This document shows, one piece after another, positions 32,303 to 40,427 of a stretch of DNA of 64,000 bases. Made by a program: the position numbers and the translations under genes. The notes beneath the pieces are model-generated. The model was not told the DNA's origin. It made no database searches and saw only the letters and a program-made list of their open reading frames with translations. The stretch comes from Parvularcula sp039818345. Its GTDB lineage: Bacteria; Pseudomonadota; Alphaproteobacteria; Caulobacterales; Parvularculaceae. How positions within the stretch are numbered: position 1 is the first letter of the stretch; each line of letters opens with the position of its first letter. Location of the stretch: positions 1 through 64,000 of the forward strand of contig JBCBUC010000004.1 in the NCBI GenBank assembly GCA_039818345.1, in the 5' to 3' direction.

Positions 32303-34105
32303 ATGAGCGACCTTTCCCATATCCGGAACTTCTCGATCGTGGCCCATATCGACCACGGCAAATCCACCTTGGCGGACCGCCTGATCCAGGTGACCGGCGG
32401 GCTGACTGAGCGGGAGATGCAGGAGCAGGTCCTCGACAACATGGACCTTGAGCGCGAGCGCGGGATCACCATCAAGGCGCAGACGGTGCGCCTGACCTAC
32501 ACAGCGCAGGACGGGCAGGAGTATATCCTCAACCTCATCGACACGCCGGGTCATGTCGACTTTGCCTATGAGGTGAACCGCAGCCTCGCCGCGGTCGAGG
32601 GATCGCTTCTGGTGGTGGATGCCAGCCAAGGGGTGGAGGCGCAGACCCTCGCCAATGTCTACCAGGCGATCGAGGTCAATCACGAAATCGTCCCCGTTCT
32701 GAACAAAATCGATCTTCCGGCGGCTGAGCCCGATCGCGTTAAAGAGCAGATCGAGGAAGTCATCGGGCTCGATGCATCGGATTCGGTGGAGATCTCAGCC
32801 AAGACCGGGATGGGTGTACCTGACGTCTTGGAAGCGATCGTGCAGCGGCTCCCAAGCCCCGAAGGCGATGCGGACGCGCCGCTCAAAGCCATGTTGGTGG
32901 ACAGCTGGTATGACCTTTACCTCGGCGTCGTTGTCCTTGTTCGGATTATCGATGGCAAGCTCAAAAAGAACCAAAAGATCCGTATGATGAAGGCGGGCGC
33001 GACCTATCAAGTCGACCAGGTCGGTGTCTTCACGCCCAAACGGTTGGAGATGGATGAGCTCGGCCCCGGCGAGATCGGCTATCTCACCGCATCGATCAAA
33101 GAGGTCGCCGACACCAAGGTCGGTGACACCATCACCGATGAGAAAAAACCAGCCGCTGAAGCACTTGAAGGCTTCCAGCCCAACCAGCCCGTGGTGTTCT
33201 GTGGCCTCTTCCCCGTCGATAGCGCGGATTTCGAAGATCTGCGGGACGCCATTGCAAAACTGCGGCTCAATGATGCGAGCTTTGAGTATGAGATGGAAAC
33301 CTCCGCGGCGCTTGGCTTTGGTTTCCGCTGCGGTTTCTTAGGTCTCTTGCATCTCGAGATCGTCCGTGAACGTCTTGAGCGTGAGTTCAATATCGACCTT
33401 ATCACCACGGCGCCGTCGGTGGTTTATCATATGTATAAGACCGACGGGGAGATGGAGGAGCTCCATAATCCCGCCGATATGCCGGACCCTGTGCATATCG
33501 CTCACCTTGAAGAGCCATGGATTAAGGCCACCATTCTGGTGCCGGATGACTACCTCGGCGGTGTGTTGAAGCTTTGCGAGGACCGCCGCGGGATCCAGCA
33601 GGATCTGACCTATGCGGGTGCGCGGGCGATGGTCGTCTATGAGCTGCCGCTCAACGAAGTCGTGTTCGATTTCTACGATCGTCTCAAATCGATCACCAAA
33701 GGCTATGCAAGTTTCGACTATCAGATCATCGGCTACCGCAAGGATGATCTCGTCCGGATGCAGATCTTGGTCAATGAAGAGCCGGTCGATGCCCTGGCTG
33801 TGGTGGTTCACCGCTCCAAGGCCGAGGTGCGCGGACGGGCGATGTGTGAGCGGTTGAAAGACTTGATCCCGCGGCATCTCTTTAAGATTCCGATCCAAGC
33901 GGCCCTTGGTGGCCGGGTGATCGCGCGCGAGACGATCGGCGCCATGCGGAAAGATGTGACCGCCAAATGCTATGGCGGGGACGCCACCCGGAAACGGAAA
34001 CTCCTTGATAAACAAAAGGCGGGTAAGAAAAAGATGCGCCAGTTTGGGCGTGTCGAAATCCCGCAAGAAGCCTTTATCAAAGCCCTGAAGATGGATGATG
34101 CTTAG
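32303..34105 (+). CDS. lepA: Elongation factor 4 (LepA)
   Basis: LepA is a ribosome-associated translational GTPase that back-translocates or aids subunit assembly. The 600-residue protein has G1 AHIDHGKST (about 14-22), DTPGHVDF, NKIDLP, domains II to IV, and the LepA-specific C-terminal domain ending with KKMRQFGRVEIPQEAF. It is full length. The start of the small downstream membrane gene lies within its last 11 bases. Confidence 0.98.
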   Translation: MSDLSHIRNFSIVAHIDHGKSTLADRLIQVTGGLTEREMQEQVLDNMDLERERGITIKAQTVRLTYTAQDGQEYILNLIDTPGHVDFAYEVNRSLAAVEGSLLVVDASQGVEAQTLANVYQAIEVNHEIVPVLNKIDLPAAEPDRVKEQIEEVIGLDASDSVEISAKTGMGVPDVLEAIVQRLPSPEGDADAPLKAMLVDSWYDLYLGVVVLVRIIDGKLKKNQKIRMMKAGATYQVDQVGVFTPKRLEMDELGPGEIGYLTASIKEVADTKVGDTITDEKKPAAEALEGFQPNQPVVFCGLFPVDSADFEDLRDAIAKLRLNDASFEYEMETSAALGFGFRCGFLGLLHLEIVRERLEREFNIDLITTAPSVVYHMYKTDGEMEELHNPADMPDPVHIAHLEEPWIKATILVPDDYLGGVLKLCEDRRGIQQDLTYAGARAMVVYELPLNEVVFDFYDRLKSITKGYASFDYQIIGYRKDDLVRMQILVNEEPVDALAVVVHRSKAEVRGRAMCERLKDLIPRHLFKIPIQAALGGRVIARETIGAMRKDVTAKCYGGDATRKRKLLDKQKAGKKKMRQFGRVEIPQEAFIKALKMDDA

Positions 34106-34496
34106 TCTAGTTCGCGCTTTTCTCGTTGGTGCACTGATCGCTCTTGCGGTACCGGTGGCTATTGCTGTGGCAACGATGAGCGGGATGGCGGGGCCGCGTT
34201 ACGAGGTGGTGGATCTCCTTCCTTTCGTCAGCCCACTCATCGCTGTGTTGCTGTTGTTGTCAGCTTTGCTGGCCGCGTTTCTGCGCGGCATTGTCCGGCT
34301 ACCGCGCGGTTTGGGCGATGGTTTTGCCGGAGCTGTTCTTGCGGGAGCCGCCCTGTTTTATGGCGCAGGCATGCACATCTTCGCCGATCTCGGCCTCGGG
34401 CCGGGCGTGTTGACCATTATCGGCGGGATCGTGGCAGTCTTATCCGGCGTTCTTGCTTTTGTGCGCTGGCAGCTGTCGGGACGCCCAGGGACTTAA
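34095..34496 (+). CDS. Small four-helix membrane protein, unknown function
   Basis: The 133-residue product has about four hydrophobic helices (roughly 3-25, 38-60, 72-95, 100-125) and no motif. It starts inside the end of lepA (11-base overlap; ATGATG offers two starts three bases apart), so it is probably coupled to lepA translation. Its TAA overlaps the stop of the convergent histidine kinase by four bases. Confidence 0.65.
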   Translation: MMLSLVRAFLVGALIALAVPVAIAVATMSGMAGPRYEVVDLLPFVSPLIAVLLLLSALLAAFLRGIVRLPRGLGDGFAGAVLAGAALFYGAGMHIFADLGLGPGVLTIIGGIVAVLSGVLAFVRWQLSGRPGT

Positions 34497-35896
34497 CCCG
34501 CACGCAAGCCCAGCCGGACCACAAAGCCGCCAGCGGCCTCTTCGATCCCGGCCTCATCCCATTTTGACGATTGTACAAAGGTTCGTACAAGGCCAAAGCC
34601 ATGTTGGCGAGGGTTCGGTAACGCGGCTGGTTCCGTCCAAGTGATACGCAGCTCATCGCCTTCGAGCGCCCAAGTAAGGGTGCATGGCTTTTTTTCGCTC
34701 AACGCGCCGCGTTCCGATGACAAAAGGGCGAGTTCATAGAGGATAATCGCCGCGTTGACAGCTTGTTTGGCAGCGAATTTTCCTTCGCTCCCCTCCCGGA
34801 CGATCATCTTGCCTGTCGGATCAAAGGGCTCAAGCACCGCGCTCACGATCGCGGCCATCGGTGCCTGCCTCGACGCATCGTGGAACACGAGGTCATGGGC
34901 TGAGGCAAGCGCCTGCAGCTGATAAAGCAGCCCGCTGCGCAAGCCTTCAGCGGTGCCGTCGCCGGCGCTGGCGCCTCGGGTGATCACCTGAACCGTGGAG
35001 AAGAGGTTGCGCACGCGGTGATCAAGCTCGCGCACCAGCCGTTCGCGTTCTTCCTCGGCGGCGACGGCAGCGGTGACATCGCGCTGCACCGCCAGCCAGG
35101 ATGTGGGCGCGCCCCGCTCGTTAAGGGTGGGTGAGACCGACCACTCGACAATGAACGGCGTGCCGTCCTTTTTGTAGTTAAACGTCCGCGTGTGTTCATG
35201 ACTGCGACCCGCCACCAAGCTTTCTTTCAGCGTGGCGATTGCCTTTCGGTCCGTGAGCGGGCCTTGAAGGATGCGCGGGGTTTTGCCGATGACCTCAGAG
35301 GAGGCGTAGCCGGTCATCCGTTCAAAGCCCTTGCTGACCCACGTGATCCGCGGGCCAGGCTCATGCAACGGCGCGTATTCAGTCATCAGTACGCTGTCAT
35401 TAGCCTGATTGAGGGCAAACTCAAGTTGGCGGGCTCGGTCGATCGCGTCTTGTAGCCGGTCATCCGCCAACCGAACATCGCCGGAGAGTGCCTCAACCGT
35501 GTCACGCTGAACCGTGATATCCCATTGCGAACCGAAAAAGTGCGTGAGCGCGCCGTCGTCATCATAAACGGGGCTGATATGCAGCGCGTTCCAAAAAGGC
35601 GTGCCATCCTTTTTGTAGTTGAGGATCTCGAAATAGCCGAAGACTTCCTTGGCAATGGTCGTTCGGATCTGCGTTAGAACGTCGGGATCCGTGCCAGGGC
35701 CTTGGAGAAACCGGCAGTTCTTCCCCACCACTTCGTCGAAACCATAGCCCGTCAGCCGGAGAAACGCATCATTGGCAAAGACGATGGGGTTGTCCGACTG
35801 GTGCGGGTCGGTGGCAATCATCGCCATCCGTGTATGGGCGAAGGCGGCTTTGAGAAAAGGCTCAGGCGGAAGACCAGGGGCGTTTGTGACCGTCAT
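34493..35896 (-). CDS. LOV-PAS sensor histidine kinase, HWE/HisKA_2 type
   Basis: The 467-residue soluble kinase has a LOV domain (about 16-130) with GKNCRFLQG, where C61 is the flavin-adduct cysteine. A second PAS domain follows (about 160-275) with the same surroundings but GKTPRILQG, so no cysteine. The dimerisation domain has ELDHRVRNLFSTVQ, H293 being the phospho-acceptor typical of HWE/HisKA_2 kinases, and the C-terminal ATPase domain has GFGLVRTFVQ. It should be a blue-light receptor. No response regulator is adjacent. Start at 35896 is chosen because it begins MTVTNAPG just before the LOV domain. Confidence 0.9.
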   Translation of the reverse strand: MTVTNAPGLPPEPFLKAAFAHTRMAMIATDPHQSDNPIVFANDAFLRLTGYGFDEVVGKNCRFLQGPGTDPDVLTQIRTTIAKEVFGYFEILNYKKDGTPFWNALHISPVYDDDGALTHFFGSQWDITVQRDTVEALSGDVRLADDRLQDAIDRARQLEFALNQANDSVLMTEYAPLHEPGPRITWVSKGFERMTGYASSEVIGKTPRILQGPLTDRKAIATLKESLVAGRSHEHTRTFNYKKDGTPFIVEWSVSPTLNERGAPTSWLAVQRDVTAAVAAEEERERLVRELDHRVRNLFSTVQVITRGASAGDGTAEGLRSGLLYQLQALASAHDLVFHDASRQAPMAAIVSAVLEPFDPTGKMIVREGSEGKFAAKQAVNAAIILYELALLSSERGALSEKKPCTLTWALEGDELRITWTEPAALPNPRQHGFGLVRTFVQSSKWDEAGIEEAAGGFVVRLGLRAG

Positions 35897-36071
35897 CCCT
35901 AGCCGATACCTTCTATGAGGACCCATCGCCAAGCGTTGCCCGTACAAATTGTCGTCAGTTGACCAGCCACGACTGCTGCTCCTTTTGACCGAGCAGCGCA
36001 TTGCCCTTGCGGAGAACGCAGGCTCGTCCGACAGTCCCAATCAAAACAATCGAGAATGGAGGAGGATGAGG

Positions 36072-37676
36072 ATGCTGCAAGCTGACTATGTGGTCGTGGG
36101 CGGGGGATCAGCGGGGGCATGCTTGGCGTCGAGGCTGAGTGAAGACCCAAGTTGCAACGTCGCGCTCCTGGAGGCGGGACCAGCCGATAAGAGCCCTGCG
36201 ATCCATATTCCGCTTGGCATCACCCTCATCACCAAGATGGATTCGATCAATTACGGCTTTGAGACCGAGCCGCAGTCGGAACTGAATGATCGCCGGATGT
36301 ATTGGCCCCGAGGCAAGACCCTGGGCGGCTCCAGCTCGATCAATGCCATGTGCTACACCCGTGGTGCGCCAGAAGACTACGACAGTTGGCAAGCCTCGGG
36401 CGCAGCGGGTTGGACCTGGGATGCGTGCCTTCCTTACTTTAAAAAAGCCGAGGACAACGAACATGGCGAATCCGACGCGCATGGCGCAGGCGGGCCTTTG
36501 TCGGTTTCCGATTTGCGGACGAAGAATTGGCTGAGCAAAGACTTTATCGAAGCTGGCGGCGAACTTCAGTACCCAACGGATGTCGACCTTGCGGGTTTCG
36601 AGCGCGAGGGGTTCGGATGGTATCAAGTGACCCAAAGAAACGGGCAGCGCTGTTCGGCGGCCAAGGCTTATCTCTCCGATGAGGTCAAGGCGCGCAGCAA
36701 CCTGACGATCGTCACCGAGGCGGCGGTGCAGCGCGTGGTCTTTGAAGGCAAGCGTGCCGTGGGCGTCGACTTTCTCCAGGGCGAGAAGGTTGAAACCATC
36801 AAAGCCGACCGGGAAGTGATCCTTTCAGCGGGCGCTCTTGGTTCACCACAGATCCTGATGCTCTCCGGTGTCGGTCCTGCTGCCCATCTAAAAGAGCATG
36901 GCATTGATGTGGTGCATGATAGCCCGGGTGTGGGCGAGAATATGCAAGACCATCTCGATGCGGCCTGGACCTATAACACCAAGAGTTCAGTCGGGTACGG
37001 ATATTCGATCTCTGCTCTCCTTCGTGCAATCCCTGAGCCGCTCCGCTACGCATTCAAGCGCGATGGCCTTTTGTCATCGAATGTCGCGGAGTCCGGCGCG
37101 TTCCTCAAATCTGATCCGTCGCTGCCGATCGCGGATATCCAGTTCCATTTCTTACCGGTGATCTTGGTCGACCATGGCCGCCAGAATGTCTGGGGTGATG
37201 GCTTCACGTTCCATGTCTGTCTTCTTTACCCAAAGAGCAAAGGAACCATCTGTCTAGGGAGCAATGATCCCTCTGCACCGCCAAAAATCGACCCACGCTA
37301 CCTCACTGCAGAAGAGGATTGGGAGCCGATGCGCCGGGGTTTACGTATTGCCCGCCGCTTGGCGGAGGCCCCCGCTTTTCAAAAACATGGGCCCGTGGCG
37401 CGCGAGTTAGTGGACACAGAGCTCACCGACGACGTGCTTGACACCTATATCCGGGAGAAAGCGGAAACGATTTATCATCCCGTCGGCACCTGCAAGATGG
37501 GGGCGGATGATGATCCGATGGCTGTCCTCTCGCCGGACCTTAAGGTGCGGGGCGTTGAGGGCCTTCGGGTGATCGATGCGTCGATCATGCCCACCCTGGT
37601 GGGGGCGAACACGAACGCGCCGACGATCATGATCGCCGAACGGGCGGCGGATTTGATCCAAGGGAAGCTGGTTTAG
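36072..37676 (+). CDS. GMC-family FAD oxidoreductase (choline dehydrogenase-like)
   Basis: The 534-residue flavoenzyme begins ADYVVVGGGSAGACLASRLSE (Rossmann FAD motif GGGSAG) and has WPRGKTLGGSSSINAM (GMC signature 1), GALGSPQILMLSGVGPA (signature 2), and a C-terminal YHPVGTCKMG with the catalytic histidine. GMC enzymes oxidise alcohols; BetA-like proteins oxidise choline, but the substrate here is open because no betaine gene is near. GGAGG precedes the second ATG (36072) by six bases; 36066 is an alternative. Its stop overlaps the convergent gene by four bases. Confidence 0.92.
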   Translation: MLQADYVVVGGGSAGACLASRLSEDPSCNVALLEAGPADKSPAIHIPLGITLITKMDSINYGFETEPQSELNDRRMYWPRGKTLGGSSSINAMCYTRGAPEDYDSWQASGAAGWTWDACLPYFKKAEDNEHGESDAHGAGGPLSVSDLRTKNWLSKDFIEAGGELQYPTDVDLAGFEREGFGWYQVTQRNGQRCSAAKAYLSDEVKARSNLTIVTEAAVQRVVFEGKRAVGVDFLQGEKVETIKADREVILSAGALGSPQILMLSGVGPAAHLKEHGIDVVHDSPGVGENMQDHLDAAWTYNTKSSVGYGYSISALLRAIPEPLRYAFKRDGLLSSNVAESGAFLKSDPSLPIADIQFHFLPVILVDHGRQNVWGDGFTFHVCLLYPKSKGTICLGSNDPSAPPKIDPRYLTAEEDWEPMRRGLRIARRLAEAPAFQKHGPVARELVDTELTDDVLDTYIREKAETIYHPVGTCKMGADDDPMAVLSPDLKVRGVEGLRVIDASIMPTLVGANTNAPTIMIAERAADLIQGKLV

Positions 37677-38086
37677 GCTGCGTCAACCTTCGGCCAACGG
37701 AGCGCTTTGAATACAATCAGCACAGTGACGATAATCTCGAAGACGACGACCATCTGATAAAAGAGGTGGCTGCCCATCAGGGTCATCACCTCCACCGCTG
37801 TGTAGGCGATGCCAAACAGTACGTTGAGCCATTTGCTTAAGACCGCTGGCAAGCCCACCGAGAGATAAATCATCAGGGCTGGAACAGCGAGCAGCAGGGC
37901 GACGCCGATCATGACACCATCGGTCGCCGGGCCCAACGGCCCCATCGTGCTGCTCTGCATGTTCTCCAGCGTGCCCGGCATATAGAGCATGTAATAGTCA
38001 TTGTAGATATAAAGGCCCATCAGCGCGGCCCAAAGGAGGGCGAGGTGGATGGAAGGCGGCATTGTGGTGGGTTGGATTTTCTGCAT
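37673..38086 (-). CDS. Small membrane protein resembling the DUF6326 family
   Basis: The 137-residue product has about four hydrophobic helices and a first-loop segment YIYNDYYMLYMPG, which reminds me of DUF6326 proteins; that assignment is tentative. The start at 38086 (MQKIQPT) is preferred to 38161 because GAGAGGA lies upstream. It is convergent with the GMC gene and divergent from the GST gene at 38218. Confidence 0.65.
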   Translation of the reverse strand: MQKIQPTTMPPSIHLALLWAALMGLYIYNDYYMLYMPGTLENMQSSTMGPLGPATDGVMIGVALLLAVPALMIYLSVGLPAVLSKWLNVLFGIAYTAVEVMTLMGSHLFYQMVVVFEIIVTVLIVFKALRWPKVDAA

Positions 38087-38217
38087 CGTCCTCTCGGCAG
38101 TGATGTGACTTGAAAAGGCTAAGGGGTTGGGGCGTCTGCGACCAGCAAAGTCTTGTATCAAACCTTAGCCCCGCCAAGGGTCCGTGACGAAGATCAACCA
38201 ATGAGGAGTGAACCCCC

Positions 38218-38862
38218 ATGACCCTAAAGCTCTACGGCAAGCTCGGCTGGGGATCAGCGATTATTGAAGCGCAGCTCGCTTGGTACGGCCTCGACTATGC
38301 GTTCATCAATGTCGGTGATCTCTTCGAAGATGAAGATGCTCGCAAAGAGCTCTCGAAGATCAACCCGGTTGCGCAAATTCCCACGCTGGTGATGGACGAT
38401 GGATCCGTGATGACCGAGAGCGCTGCGATCACATTGCGGTTCGCGGACCTCTATCCGCAGCAAAGTCTCGTGCCCAGCGCCACGGACCCGTCGCGAAGCG
38501 CGTTTCTTCGCTGGTTGATGTTCATCATCGCCACCATCTATCCGACTTACACTTATGGCGATGATCCCAGCCGGTTCGTCAGTCTTGAGGATGCGCAGGA
38601 GCCCTTCGGTGAAGCGGTCCTCGAGTATGGAAAGAGGATGTATTTGATCCTCGAAAGCGCATCAAAGGCGCCTTGGTTCCTGGGCGAGGACTTCTCAGCC
38701 ATCGATATCTATATTGGCGTCTTGCACCACTGGGAGCCAAATGCGCCCTGGTTTCGCAAGGAAACGCCGAAGCTAAGCGCCATTGCTGATCGCGTGCCGA
38801 CCCAGCCGACGATCGCAGCGTGTTGGATGAAGAACTTCCCGACGGAAGACGAGCAGCTCTAG
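38218..38862 (+). CDS. Glutathione S-transferase family protein
   Basis: The 214-residue protein has the GST thioredoxin-like domain (LYGKLGWGSAIIEAQLAWYG; NPVAQIPTLVMDDGSVMTESAAI with the cis-Pro and the SAI that binds the glutathione gamma-glutamyl group) and an all-helical C-terminal domain with FLGEDFSAIDIYIGVL (the N-capping box). AGGAGTG lies six bases ahead of the ATG. The substrate is unknown. It faces the HxlR regulator. Confidence 0.92.
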   Translation: MTLKLYGKLGWGSAIIEAQLAWYGLDYAFINVGDLFEDEDARKELSKINPVAQIPTLVMDDGSVMTESAAITLRFADLYPQQSLVPSATDPSRSAFLRWLMFIIATIYPTYTYGDDPSRFVSLEDAQEPFGEAVLEYGKRMYLILESASKAPWFLGEDFSAIDIYIGVLHHWEPNAPWFRKETPKLSAIADRVPTQPTIAACWMKNFPTEDEQL

Positions 38863-38964
38863 TTTTTTGGCAGTCAGTTGCGCGCACAGCCACGGCAAGG
38901 CGATGACGTTTAAGGCCGACGCATGTCTCTGGTCCTGGCACGTGGCGCCGCTCAACAACGCGCT

Positions 38965-39300
38965 CTAGCGGCCCGGCATCGCATACTCCTGACCCCATTC
39001 TTTAAGTTGCAGCAGAATGGGCTCGAGTGTTTGCCCCTTTGGCGTGAGGCTATATTCCACCTTGGGCGGAACAACAGCGTAGACTTTGCGGTGAACGAGC
39101 TTGCATGCCTCGAGCTCTCGCAATTGTTTGGTCAGCATGCGCTGCGTTACCGTGCCGGCAAGGCGTTGGAGCTCGTTGAACCGTTTGGTGCCGTCCAACA
39201 GGTGGAAGAGGATGACGCCCTTCCACTTACCGCCGATAAGCTCCAGCGCAGCCTCAACCGGACAACCGTCTGAGCAGTCATAATCATCAAAGCGGGCCAT
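38965..39300 (-). CDS. HxlR-family winged-helix regulator
   Basis: The 111-residue product has the HxlR signature: CPVEAALELIGGKWKGVILFHL, then RFNELQRLAGTVTQRMLTKQLRELE (recognition helix region) and the wing VPPKVEYSLTPKG. HxlR regulators often sense aldehydes, quinones or oxidants. I choose the start at 39300 (MARFDD). A start at 39354 would place the repeated GTGYGTAC motif inside the coding region and add a basic, non-conserved leader. It is divergent from the YgiN-like monooxygenase gene, its probable target. Confidence 0.88.
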   Translation of the reverse strand: MARFDDYDCSDGCPVEAALELIGGKWKGVILFHLLDGTKRFNELQRLAGTVTQRMLTKQLRELEACKLVHRKVYAVVPPKVEYSLTPKGQTLEPILLQLKEWGQEYAMPGR

Positions 39301-39321
39301 TGGATCAACAGTATCCTTTTT

Positions 39322-39348
39322 GTGTGTACGGGACTTCGGCGTGCGTAC
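39322..39348. promoter_or_regulatory. Direct repeat GTGYGTAC, candidate HxlR operator
   Basis: GTGTGTAC (39322-39329) and GTGCGTAC (39341-39348) repeat with a 19-base period, close to two helical turns, in the 104-base divergent spacer between the HxlR gene and the monooxygenase gene. This is a plausible operator for the dimeric regulator. Confidence 0.4.
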
Positions 39349-39404
39349 TTTCATAACACATGAGCTTTGCTAGGTCGCGATCCACCAATTGAGCGGAGCG
39401 CGCC

Positions 39405-39698
39405 ATGAACGACCTCACCATTGTCGCCCATATTTTTGCCCATTCGGGTGATGAACACCTCGTTCGGGCAGAGCTTGAAAAGCTCGTGAACATCACGCGG
39501 GCTGAAGAGGGGTGTCTTCGTTATGACCTGCACAGCGACAACGAGGATCCTCTTCACTTCATGTTCTACGAGACGTGGACCAGTCGCGTGTTGTGGCAAC
39601 AGCACATGAACACGCCCCATCTCGCCGCCTATTCTGCGGCAACGGAGGGAAAGGTGCGCCAATTCACGCTTCACGAGATGCAGAAACTGGCTCCTTGA
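39405..39698 (+). CDS. Antibiotic-biosynthesis-monooxygenase-domain protein (YgiN-like quinol monooxygenase)
   Basis: The 97-residue product has the ABM ferredoxin-like fold pattern: IVAHIFAHSGDEHLVRAELEKLV, ITRAEEGCLRYDLH (the conserved xEEGCLxYD), FMFYETWTSRVLWQQHMNTPHL and a final strand. YgiN-type enzymes oxidise quinols and contain no cofactor. Divergence from an HxlR regulator, which commonly senses quinones, fits a small quinone-response module; that link is inference. Confidence 0.9.
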   Translation: MNDLTIVAHIFAHSGDEHLVRAELEKLVNITRAEEGCLRYDLHSDNEDPLHFMFYETWTSRVLWQQHMNTPHLAAYSAATEGKVRQFTLHEMQKLAP

Positions 39699-39874
39699 GC
39701 GGCTTTTTGGCCTCTGTCGCACTTGCGTTGGCGGAGCGCATTGCACCCCTGAAAAACGCGTGCTAGCCGCCGCGCTGCGCAAGCGGGAGATTGCCTCTCG
39801 CTCCTGTTGCCGCCTGCCTTTTGAGGGTTCTTTTGAGCGCGGGGCGGCCATCCGCGACGGAGAAGAAAAACACT

Positions 39875-40423
39875 ATGGCCGATTCACGGTCCGAGATCGC
39901 CGAGCGCTACGCGGCAGCTTTTTTCGAACTGGCCCAGGACGAAGGCAAGGTCGACGCGATTGAGGCGGAACTTGAGGCGCTTCGCGGTGCTTATGACGCG
40001 AGCGATGACCTCAAACGATTGATCCAATCCCCAGCTTTTCCGGCCGAGACCAAATTGTCGGGTCTAGCGGCGGTGCTTGAAAAGGGCGGTGCGGATCAAC
40101 TCACCATCAACCTGATCAAGCTTTTGGCCACCAACAGCCGGTTACCCGTGCTCTTGGCCGTGATCGCCAATTTCAAACGTTTGGCTGCTGAAGCCCGCGG
40201 CGAAGTCTCCGCCGAGGTGGTCTCAGCGCACCCGCTTAGCGATGACCAAGCCACCGAGCTGCGCGCACAACTGCGCGCCTCGATTGGCAAAGACGTCACG
40301 CTCGACACCCGCACCGACCCTGACCTTCTTGGCGGCCTGATCGTCAAGATTGGCAGCCGGATGATCGATTCCTCCCTCAAAACCAAATTGGCGCGCCTGC
40401 GCGCCCGACTCAAAGAGGCGTAA
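39875..40423 (+). CDS. atpH: ATP synthase subunit delta
   Basis: Delta links F1 to the peripheral stalk of ATP synthase. The 182-residue product begins MADSRSEIAERYAAAFFELAQDEG and has the C-terminal DPDLLGGLIVKIGSRMIDSSLKTKL, both diagnostic. The ATG at 39875 is preferred to 39791 because it starts the delta fold. It is the first of the F1 genes and lies four bases before atpA. F0 genes are absent, as is usual in alphaproteobacteria, where they form a separate cluster. Confidence 0.97.
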   Translation: MADSRSEIAERYAAAFFELAQDEGKVDAIEAELEALRGAYDASDDLKRLIQSPAFPAETKLSGLAAVLEKGGADQLTINLIKLLATNSRLPVLLAVIANFKRLAAEARGEVSAEVVSAHPLSDDQATELRAQLRASIGKDVTLDTRTDPDLLGGLIVKIGSRMIDSSLKTKLARLRARLKEA

Positions 40424-40427
40424 GCGT

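Noticed and set aside
33338..34066. 242-codon minus-strand open frame inside lepA
   Set aside because: It is a shadow of the conserved lepA C-terminal half, with His/Arg-rich composition and no motif.
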